37,416 nucleotides of DNA from an uncultured Elusimicrobia bacterium (lineage in GTDB: Bacteria > Elusimicrobiota > Elusimicrobia > Elusimicrobiales > UBA9959), in assembly GCA_937870775.1 (NCBI GenBank), contig CALMZU010000318.1, positions 1-37,416 on the forward strand, read 5' to 3'. The notes under the pieces were generated by a model. That model was not told the DNA's origin. It made no database searches and worked only from the letters and a program-made list of their open reading frames with translations. Position numbers and translations under genes: made by a program. This document shows, piece by piece, positions 17,038-24,484 of this stretch; position 1 is the stretch's first letter, and the number at the start of each line of letters is the position of its first letter.

Positions 17038-18816
17038 TCAGTTCCAGGGCCTCACTTCGGTCTCTCCGACGGGCAGGCTGCCGCCGTTCTTCAGGGCCTC
17101 GTTCATGGCCTTCTCCTTGGCGGGGTCCAGCCACCAGTTGGAGACTATCGAGCGGTAATCGCCGATCTTGGGGAAATAGTTCGGCGCATGGCCGAACTTG
17201 TTGTAGTAAAGTACGCGGCTGAAACCGGAGCTCCAGCCCAACGCATAAGGATAGACGCGGAAGATAAGCTCGTCGATGCGGTGTATGATGCGGCGCTGGT
17301 CCTTTATGTTGAAGGCCGTGTCGTATTCCTTGCACAGCGCGTCCACCTCGGCGTTCTTGAAGCCGGGAAGGTTATTGTTATCGTTCTTGTCCGCCAGCGC
17401 GCCGCTCCAGGAATTTTCCGGGTTGGGGAAGAGCAGGCCGCCCCAGGAGGCATGATAGAGCGTGAAGTTACGCTCCCCGACCTTTTTCATGATGGTATTG
17501 TAGTCGGTCTGTTTGAGGTCCAGTTTTATACCGGCGGCCTTCAGGTCCTCTTGTATCACCTTGTAGATGCGGGTGAAACCGGGATCGCCGTATTCCAGGG
17601 TTATTTCGAAAGGCTTGCCATCCTTCGTCAGCCAGCCGTCCTTGTTGCGTTCGGCCCAGCCGGCGCGGGCCAGCAGCCGCTTGGCCATGCGCGGGTTATA
17701 GCGTATCTTCGGGTTGGTGGGGTTGGCCCAGTCGGAGCCCGGGTGGTAGCTGTCTATGAAGCCGTACTCGCCGAAGAAAAGCTTGTCTATGAGCTTCTCG
17801 CGGTTCAACAGCAGCGCGAAGGCCTTGCGCACGTTGCGGTCGTTGAAAGGCGGTTTGCGCATGTTGAACACGAAGCCCGAGACGCCCTGCGGCACCTTGG
17901 TGTAGACCTTGCGCTTCTGCACTATGCCGCGCTTCACCTTGTCGAAGTCCGACTCCTGCAGCCAGCGCTGCGATTTGTTGACCGGGTAGTAGTCCAGCTC
18001 GCCTTTCTTGAACTTCTCGAAGGCCAGTTCTTCGTCCATCACCACGGTCCAGACCAGCTTGTCGAAATTGTTCAGGCCTATATTGCCGCGTTCCTTCTCG
18101 CCCCAGTAGTTCTTGCGGCGGGTGAGCGTTATGGAGATGGGCTTCTTTATGTCCTCGGGCTTCAGCTCATAGGGCCCGGAGCCCGTCTGCATCTTCCAGT
18201 TATAGTCCTCGAGGTACTTGTCGCCGGTAAGCGCGCGCATTTCCTTCGCCTGGTAGATCTGCATGCCGCTGAAATACAGGAAAAGGCGCCAGTGCAGTTT
18301 CTTGGTGTGCACCGAGACCACGTCGGGGCTGACGGCCACCGGCTTGTCGAAGCTCTCGCCCCACATCATCGCCGAGTAGGGGTCCTTTATGTCCTTCCTG
18401 ACGCGGAACTCCCAGGTGGCCACCACGTCATCGGCCGTCACCGGGGTGCCGTCGGCCCAGCGGGCCTTGGGGTTTATATGGAAATAGAAGGTGCGCTTGT
18501 CCGGGGAGATCTTCCAGTAATCGGCCAGCACCGGGATGTACTCCATGGTCTCCGGGTGCAGCGTCAGCAGGCTCTCGTAGACCATGCCCTGCAGCTGGCC
18601 GGTAGTGGAAAGATTGGAGTTGGGACCCTCGGTGCGCAGCGTCGCCGGGAAGTCGGACCAGTAGGAGCGCAGCGTGCCGCCCTTCACGGCCTCGGTGGAG
18701 CCCATGAGGGGGAAGTTATTGTTGGACTGCCAGCCGGCCGGGTTGAAAGCGGCCGCGAGGCAGGGGGTGAGGAGCAGCAGCGAAAGGACAGCGAAGGTTT
18801 TATTGTTTTTCAGCAT
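17038..18816 (-). CDS. Extracellular solute-binding protein family 5, YejA-like
   Basis: 592 aa with signal peptide; YESLLTLHPETMEYIPVLADYWKISPDKRTFYFHINPKARWADGTPVTADDVVATWEF, NMRKPPFNDRNVRKAFALLLNREKL. Confidence 0.92.
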   Translation of the reverse strand: MLKNNKTFAVLSLLLLTPCLAAAFNPAGWQSNNNFPLMGSTEAVKGGTLRSYWSDFPATLRTEGPNSNLSTTGQLQGMVYESLLTLHPETMEYIPVLADYWKISPDKRTFYFHINPKARWADGTPVTADDVVATWEFRVRKDIKDPYSAMMWGESFDKPVAVSPDVVSVHTKKLHWRLFLYFSGMQIYQAKEMRALTGDKYLEDYNWKMQTGSGPYELKPEDIKKPISITLTRRKNYWGEKERGNIGLNNFDKLVWTVVMDEELAFEKFKKGELDYYPVNKSQRWLQESDFDKVKRGIVQKRKVYTKVPQGVSGFVFNMRKPPFNDRNVRKAFALLLNREKLIDKLFFGEYGFIDSYHPGSDWANPTNPKIRYNPRMAKRLLARAGWAERNKDGWLTKDGKPFEITLEYGDPGFTRIYKVIQEDLKAAGIKLDLKQTDYNTIMKKVGERNFTLYHASWGGLLFPNPENSWSGALADKNDNNNLPGFKNAEVDALCKEYDTAFNIKDQRRIIHRIDELIFRVYPYALGWSSGFSRVLYYNKFGHAPNYFPKIGDYRSIVSNWWLDPAKEKAMNEALKNGGSLPVGETEVRPWN

Positions 18817-18895
18817 TCCAAATCCGCCCGTTGAGAACCGTCAAAATCATGATAGTAAATCTGGCGCGTCCAGTGGAATATTTTTCGGCGCCGCC

Positions 18896-21061
18896 CTAGC
18901 GGCGGGCGGCGTCCACGTTCTTCATTATTATTTCCTTTACCACGTTGAAAGGCGGCGGGCCCGCGGGCTTGTCCTGCAGTTCGTAGACCGATACCCTGTT
19001 GAAAGGCCGCCCGTCCTGGGTCTCCGCGGAGGCGAACACTTCCTTTACGTGCCTGTCCCAGAAGTCGTTGAAGACGGCGCGGGCGCGGTCGTCCCAGTAG
19101 AACATCCGGTAGTCGCGGCCCAGCCTTATGCCCTCGGCCAGGTTCAGCGTCAGGTGGGTCACACCGTCGGCCCTGAGCCTGGCGTACAGGTCCTCGCCGT
19201 CCTTCGAGGCGGCGGCGTACTCCACTATGGCGGTGCGGTCGTATACCGAGCTCACTATGAAGTCCCGCTTCAGGTAGAAGCTCCTCTCGTCGCCTATCAT
19301 CAGCGCCTTGGAACCTGGCGGGGTGTTCTCGTTGACGAACTTCAGCGCGGCGTAGCCGCTGTACGGGTACGTGGGCTGAGTATGCGACAAGTAGTCGTCG
19401 GCGCCTACCGCGCCGGTGACCGGGCGCCAGCGGCCCTGCATGTAGAAGAGCAGCGCGCCCCAGTATACGCAGAGCAGGCAGACCGCCAGCGCCAGGCCGC
19501 GCAGCAGGCGTTTGAGCCCGGCGTGGCCAGGCGAGAACAGCGAGGCCGCTATCAGCAGCGCGGCGGCCGGGTAGGCCGGCATCAGGAATCGCACCATCGT
19601 CGACGTGACCGACCAGCCCAGCCAGGCGGCCAGGAAATAGGCCCAGAGGCCGGCAAGAACTCCCGCGGCCGGCCCGGCGGCGAGCAGGAAGGAGAGCGGC
19701 AGCAGCAGCAGGAACAGCGGGGAGAAATACTCGGAGTTGGCTATCTGCCCCATCGTGGCCTTCCACGGCGTGACCAGCCAGGAGAGCGGGGTAAGCGGCC
19801 CCATCTGCGCGGCGTGGGCGGCAAAGTCCCTGAGTTTCTGCGGATCGGTGCCGTGCCCCGCGCCGAACAAATTCAGCGCGAAGGGGAAGACCGGGTTGCC
19901 GGTATACAGCCAGTTCTTCGCGAGCCACGGCAGCACGAACAGCGACGAGACCAGCACGAAGACGGCCAGGTTGCGCAGCGCCGCCGCAGGGCGGGCGCGG
20001 CCGCTCCAGGCGTAGGCCGCCATCACGCCGGCCACGGCGAAGACGCCGGTGTACTTCACGCCCATCGCGAGGCCGCAGAAGCAGGCGGCCAGCCACAGCC
20101 AGCGCGGCTCCTCGTCGCGGCGCAGCAGAACGGCGTACAGTCCCAGAACGGAGAACAGCGTAAGCAGCATCTCGGTACCGGCCGACCAGGAGGCCATCAT
20201 GGCGTGCGGCACGGAGCAGAACACGGCCGCGGCCAGCAGGCCGGTCCTCAGCGAGAACCAGCGCAGCGACACGGCCAGCACGGCGCCCGCGATCAGCGCG
20301 CCGGCGAGGAAATTGACGAGCTTCGCCAGCACCGGGCCTTTCACCAGCAGCGCCGAGGCGTATATCATACCGTGGGTGAAAGGCATGTCGGAATAGAAAT
20401 TGAAAGGCATCCGGGCGAAGCCGTGCTTTATCACGTAGAAGTTGGGCACCGCCAGGTGGTAGACCAGCGAATCGTAGAAGATCTCGGGGCTCAGCGCGCC
20501 GGCCAGGTTCACCAGCAGCGCCAGCAGCAGAACGCCGAGCGCGGCCAGGTCGCCGGCGCGCGGGGACGGGAGCCGCGGCAGCGGCGCCGCCGGGCGGCGC
20601 TTCAGGTCCCAGGCGCCCCAGGCGCAGGCCGCGGCAAGGAAGGCCAATACCGGCCAGGCGTACAGCAGGCCGGCCGTCGACAGTACGAAGACGAAAGCGG
20701 CGAGCAGGCCGAGACCCGCGCCGCAGCAGAACACCGCCTCCTCGACGGCGTTCAGGAAAGAGAAGCCAGCGGCTTTGAGCGCGGCGCGGCCGGCGGCGAA
20801 GCAGGCGAACATGAACAGCGCTGCCGCGGCGAGGTCCAGCAGGTGGCCGGGCAGGGCCGAGAACAGGCCGGCGTACTGGCCCGGCGAGAGGATCACCGCC
20901 AGGGCGGAGAGGTCAGGCTTGAAGCGGGCGAAATAGGACTTCAGCACGGCCGCGGCCCAGGCGGCGGCCAGCGGCCAGACCAGCCAGGAGGGGAAGCGCC
21001 CTTCCTGCGGCACTGCGGCGGGCACCGCCTTAACGTTCTCTTTCCTGTGTTTTTTAGCCAT
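18896..21061 (-). CDS. Polytopic membrane glycosyltransferase (GT39/PMT or GT83-like)
   Basis: 721 aa, many TMs; SPEIFYDSLVYHLAVPNFYVIKHGFARMPFNFYSDMPFTHGMIYA and WAGLAMGVKYTG-type GT-C features. Confidence 0.75.
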   Translation of the reverse strand: MAKKHRKENVKAVPAAVPQEGRFPSWLVWPLAAAWAAAVLKSYFARFKPDLSALAVILSPGQYAGLFSALPGHLLDLAAAALFMFACFAAGRAALKAAGFSFLNAVEEAVFCCGAGLGLLAAFVFVLSTAGLLYAWPVLAFLAAACAWGAWDLKRRPAAPLPRLPSPRAGDLAALGVLLLALLVNLAGALSPEIFYDSLVYHLAVPNFYVIKHGFARMPFNFYSDMPFTHGMIYASALLVKGPVLAKLVNFLAGALIAGAVLAVSLRWFSLRTGLLAAAVFCSVPHAMMASWSAGTEMLLTLFSVLGLYAVLLRRDEEPRWLWLAACFCGLAMGVKYTGVFAVAGVMAAYAWSGRARPAAALRNLAVFVLVSSLFVLPWLAKNWLYTGNPVFPFALNLFGAGHGTDPQKLRDFAAHAAQMGPLTPLSWLVTPWKATMGQIANSEYFSPLFLLLLPLSFLLAAGPAAGVLAGLWAYFLAAWLGWSVTSTMVRFLMPAYPAAALLIAASLFSPGHAGLKRLLRGLALAVCLLCVYWGALLFYMQGRWRPVTGAVGADDYLSHTQPTYPYSGYAALKFVNENTPPGSKALMIGDERSFYLKRDFIVSSVYDRTAIVEYAAASKDGEDLYARLRADGVTHLTLNLAEGIRLGRDYRMFYWDDRARAVFNDFWDRHVKEVFASAETQDGRPFNRVSVYELQDKPAGPPPFNVVKEIIMKNVDAARR

Positions 21062-21065
21062 AATG

Positions 21066-21105
21066 AAAAGCCGTAAGCCCAGGGACCGCCCTAAGGCTTA
21101 CGGCT
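21066..21105 (-). terminator. Nested hairpin / terminator of GlmL-like operon, abutting the glycosyltransferase start
   Basis: Minus strand AGCCGTAAGCC-TT-AGGG-CGGT-CCCT-G-GGCTTACGGCT then TTTCATT-ATG(21061). Confidence 0.75.
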
Positions 21106-21121
21106 CCTCCGCTGCGCCGCT

Positions 21122-22246
21122 TTATTTTTCCAGCACCTCTATGTTGGCGCGGGGCACCACGATGACCTCGCCGCCGTCGAGCTGGACCTCCAGCACGCGG
21201 GCGTGGCTCTCGCTGCCTATCACGGTCAGTTCCGGCGGCAGGCTCTTCACGGTGCCTATCACGCCGAAGTGCGGCTCGCGTATGATGCGGATGGGGTCGC
21301 CGGGCTCTATCCAGCCGCGGCCCTGGTCCTTCTTGCACTCGGTGACGTGCTTGGGGTAGCCGGGCACGATGATCTCGGGGCGCATCACGCCTGCGCGTAT
21401 CTGCGTGGCGCCGCTGACGCTGGCCTTCTCGCCGTTGCGCGACGAGAGCAGCTTGAAGGTGTACTCGGCCATAGGGATCATGCCGAAGCCCTCGGTCACG
21501 ATCAGCGTGATGCCGATGTTCTCGGTGCCGGTCTCGGCCACGCCGATGTCGTAGCCCAGCAGCTGGCGCAGGTCGCGGTCGTGTATGCCTCCCACCACTA
21601 TGGCGTTCACGCCCAGTTCCACGGCGCGCTTGATGGTGGCCAGGCTGGCGTGCTTGCCGCCTATCACGATCTTGCCCTTGTAGGTGTCCTTGATGTCCTC
21701 GGGGGTCAGGTCCTCGTCGGGGCTGTTGACCGCGACGACGATCTCGCCGTTGGTCTCGCCGCCGACGCCGAAGATGCCCTGTATGAAGGTGCCCTCGGCC
21801 TCGAGAGTGACGCCGAAATCGGGGGTGACCTCCACGACCTTGCCCTTCACGTAGGCCTTTATCGGCAGCACCTTGGGGGGCTCGCGCAGCAGTACCTGGC
21901 CGGTCACGTTGGAGATGCTCTCCACGGTGCCGTCCACCGTCGATTCTATGGTGGTCTTGAACCACTTCAGGAAGGGCTTGTTCTCGGCGATGGTCTCGCC
22001 CTTCTTAACCGGGTCGCCTTCCTTCTTCAGCATGAAGCCGGGAACTTCCTCGGGGCCGACCGCGAGGCGGTTGGCCACGTTGATGGAGAACACCTTGCCG
22101 GGCAGCTCGGTCTTCGCCACCACGTCGAGGGCGTCCACCTGCTGGTCCAGCGCCGCCAGCACCTTGCCGGGGATCGGCAGCAGGCGCTTCTTCTTGAGCA
22201 GCGTGCAGGGCATTACCTTGAGTCCGGGGGTATAAGCATGTGCCAT
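21122..22246 (-). CDS. Conserved protein of unknown function with barrel-sandwich (lipoyl/RnfC-like) and C-terminal KOW-like segments
   Basis: 374 aa; LKKEGDPVKKGETIAENKPFLKWFKTTIESTVDGTVESI hybrid-motif-like pattern; C-term GDPIRIIREPHFGVIGTVKSLPPE...GGEVIVVPRANIEVLE; SD AAGGAG. Confidence 0.7.
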   Translation of the reverse strand: MAHAYTPGLKVMPCTLLKKKRLLPIPGKVLAALDQQVDALDVVAKTELPGKVFSINVANRLAVGPEEVPGFMLKKEGDPVKKGETIAENKPFLKWFKTTIESTVDGTVESISNVTGQVLLREPPKVLPIKAYVKGKVVEVTPDFGVTLEAEGTFIQGIFGVGGETNGEIVVAVNSPDEDLTPEDIKDTYKGKIVIGGKHASLATIKRAVELGVNAIVVGGIHDRDLRQLLGYDIGVAETGTENIGITLIVTEGFGMIPMAEYTFKLLSSRNGEKASVSGATQIRAGVMRPEIIVPGYPKHVTECKKDQGRGWIEPGDPIRIIREPHFGVIGTVKSLPPELTVIGSESHARVLEVQLDGGEVIVVPRANIEVLEK

Positions 22247-22268
22247 AAATTTCTCCTTGTATCGTCCT

Positions 22269-24062
22269 TTACACCGGGTACATGCCGAGGGCCTTGTACC
22301 ACTTGTTCAGGTCGGCGCGGCGCTTCGAATGGTCCTTCGGCAGCGCGAACGGCCTGCCGCGGCCGTCGAGCACCAGGCCCACGACGCCGCCCTCGATGTC
22401 GGCCTCCACCTTGTTGCCGGAGCCGGCGCCCATATCGAAGCCCTTCACCGGCTTCGCCACCAGCTTCGCCTTCGGGGCCGCGAACGGCACGTGCACCATG
22501 TCGCCGAAGCGCAGCTCGCCGGCCTGGCGGCTGCCGTCGGAACCGGTCACTTCCCATTCCATGATCTTCTGGCCTTCCTTCGCGAGGCCCTTCGGCGCGA
22601 GGCAGGTGCCGAGGCGCACGAGGCAGTCGTTGTAGAACACGTCGAGCGCGGCCTTCTCGCTGATCTGCGCCAGCACGCCGAGGTGCGGCATCATGAAGAT
22701 GCTGTCGACGGCCATGCGGGTGATGCCCTCGGGCTGGTAGGCGTCTATCATCATCATCATCGACTGCGTGCGGCGGGGGGAATGCGCCAGGATGCCGCCG
22801 GAGCCTATGACGTAGTCGAGCTTCATCACGTTGATGAGGCTCTGGCCGGAAGCGGTCTGCTCGAAAGCGTCGGAGATCGAGCGCTCCTGCTGCACGCCCT
22901 TGAGGCCCACGGCCAGCGCCTTGTGCTGGTCGAAGGCGAGGCGCAGCGCCTCGCGGCTCACCGCGTGCTCTATCATCAGGTCCTCGACGGTCTGCGGGAT
23001 CGTCGTCGGGCGGATCATCTTGTTCTTCAGGCGGTTCCTGAGGTCCTGCTCCTCGATGTCGAAGGGCAGCCAGCGCAGGATGTTCGCGAGGCCGGCCTCG
23101 GCCATCACGTTGGAGATGGAGTAGCTCATGCCGAGGTTGGCGCTGACGGTGCGGTTGAAGACCTCGGAGAAGACGCTGAACACGTCGGTGGTGGCGCCGC
23201 CGATGTCCACGGCCAGCACGTTGAAACCGTTGGCCTTCGCGAACTTCTCGGTCATCGTGCCGACGGCCGCGGGGGTGGGCATGATCGGCGCGCCGACCAT
23301 CTTCATCAGGCGAGGGTAGCCCGGCGCCTGCTGCATGACGTGCTCGAGGAAGATGTCGTGGATCTTGTGGCGCGCCGGCATCAGGTTCTCGCGCTCGAGG
23401 CTCGGGCGGAGGTTCTCGGTGATGATCAGCGCGGTCCTGTCGCCGAGGATCTGCTTTATCTGGTCGTGGGCCTTGTTGTTGCCGGCGTAGATGACCGGCA
23501 GCTTGTAGGAGGCGCCGAGGCGCGGCTTCGGGTCGGCGGCCTTAAGGAACTGGGCGAGCTCGACGACGTGCGTCACGGTGCCGCCGTCGGTGCCGCCGGA
23601 GAGCAGCATCATGTCGGGGCGCAGCTGGCGGATGCGCTCTATCTTCTCGTGGTCCGCGCGGCCGTCGTTGGAGGCCAGCACGTCCATCACGATGGCGCCC
23701 GCGCCGAGCGCGCAGCGCTGGGCGGATTCGCCGGTCATCGCCTTCACGGCGCCCGCGACCATCATCTGCAGGCCGCCGCCGGCGGAGGAGGTGGAAACGT
23801 ATATGTCGACGCCCTTGCTGCCCTCGCACGGGGTGATTATCTTCTCGCCGTCGAGTATCTTGCGGCCGGAGAGCTCCTCCACCTCGGTGATCGAGTTCAG
23901 CACGCCCTTGGTGACGTCCTCGAACGGGGCCTCCACGGTGGTGGGGGCTTCGCCGCGGAAGGTCTGGCGGTAGGTGTCGCCCTTCTTCTCTATCAGTATG
24001 GCCTTCGTCGTGGTGCTGCCGCAGTCGGTAGCGATGATGACTTCAAGGTCTTTCTTTGACAT
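22269..24062 (-). CDS. GlmL/MutL-family ASKHA ATPase (glutamate mutase L-like)
   Basis: 597 aa; ATDCGSTTTKAILIEKK phosphate-1 motif, NVLAVDIGGATTDVFSVFSEVFNRTVSANLGMSYSISNV, VIGSGGILAHSPRRTQSMMMMIDAYQPEGITRMAVDSIFMMPHLGVLA. Confidence 0.88.
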   Translation of the reverse strand: MSKKDLEVIIATDCGSTTTKAILIEKKGDTYRQTFRGEAPTTVEAPFEDVTKGVLNSITEVEELSGRKILDGEKIITPCEGSKGVDIYVSTSSAGGGLQMMVAGAVKAMTGESAQRCALGAGAIVMDVLASNDGRADHEKIERIRQLRPDMMLLSGGTDGGTVTHVVELAQFLKAADPKPRLGASYKLPVIYAGNNKAHDQIKQILGDRTALIITENLRPSLERENLMPARHKIHDIFLEHVMQQAPGYPRLMKMVGAPIMPTPAAVGTMTEKFAKANGFNVLAVDIGGATTDVFSVFSEVFNRTVSANLGMSYSISNVMAEAGLANILRWLPFDIEEQDLRNRLKNKMIRPTTIPQTVEDLMIEHAVSREALRLAFDQHKALAVGLKGVQQERSISDAFEQTASGQSLINVMKLDYVIGSGGILAHSPRRTQSMMMMIDAYQPEGITRMAVDSIFMMPHLGVLAQISEKAALDVFYNDCLVRLGTCLAPKGLAKEGQKIMEWEVTGSDGSRQAGELRFGDMVHVPFAAPKAKLVAKPVKGFDMGAGSGNKVEADIEGGVVGLVLDGRGRPFALPKDHSKRRADLNKWYKALGMYPV

Positions 24063-24387
24063 TTGGCTCTCCTTGGTTGCCGCCCTCCGGCTTATCGTCC
24101 GCGCCGAGCTTGTCGACGAGGTAGGAAACGGCCTTGGGGTTCTCGAGCAGCTTAGCGTACCTGCTTACTTCGTCCTTTTCGAAAACGATGTTGAGTATGG
24201 GGGTAAGGAACGACGCGCTCTGCGCCCCCAGGTCGTGCACGGGCCGGGTGCTCTCCAGCGCGAAGGCCGCCAGGTCGCCCAGTTTGCGGGCCCTCACCTT
24301 GACGGCCAGCGCGTCGAGCAGCGCCTTCTCCTCCGCCGTAGGCTCCTGCGGCTCGGGTATCTTGAAGGCGTTGTCCCATATTCCCAT
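24043..24387 (-). CDS. Small conserved protein of unknown function, first gene of GlmL-like operon
   Basis: 114 aa, stop overlaps the GlmL-like start (20 nt overlap); LAVKVRARKLGDLAAFALESTRPVHDLGAQSASFLTPILNIVFEKDEVSRYAKLLENPKAVSYLVDKL; good promoter upstream. Confidence 0.75.
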   Translation of the reverse strand: MGIWDNAFKIPEPQEPTAEEKALLDALAVKVRARKLGDLAAFALESTRPVHDLGAQSASFLTPILNIVFEKDEVSRYAKLLENPKAVSYLVDKLGADDKPEGGNQGEPNVKERP

Positions 24388-24395
24388 GCTTTTTT

Positions 24396-24424
24396 ATTCT
24401 AATAAAAATAAAAGAATAAGCCAA
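24396..24424 (-). promoter_or_regulatory. Promoter of GlmL-like operon
   Basis: Minus strand TTGGCT-N17-TAGAAT, 8 nt upstream of ATG at 24387. Confidence 0.65.
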
Positions 24425-24432
24425 ACGCCCCC

Positions 24433-24461
24433 TTGAAAGCCGGCCGGCCGCAAGGTATACT
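24433..24461 (+). promoter_or_regulatory. Sigma70-type promoter for 24485 gene
   Basis: TTGAAA-N17-TATACT; leader with SD GGAGGAG before ATG 24485; spacer contains palindrome GCCGGCCGGC. Confidence 0.75.
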
Positions 24462-24484
24462 TGGTGGGGGAGGAGCTATAAAGT

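Noticed and set aside
17188-18834. 548-aa plus-strand ORF
   Set aside because: Antisense to the solute-binding protein gene.
18810-20096. 428-aa minus-strand ORF
   Set aside because: Alternate frame inside the 18896-21061 glycosyltransferase gene on the same strand; Arg/Gly/Ala-rich, no TM pattern.
18674-21076. 800-aa plus-strand ORF
   Set aside because: Antisense shadow of the glycosyltransferase gene; low-information R/G/Q/H-rich translation.
22257-24059. 600-aa plus-strand ORF
   Set aside because: Exact antisense shadow of the GlmL-like gene.
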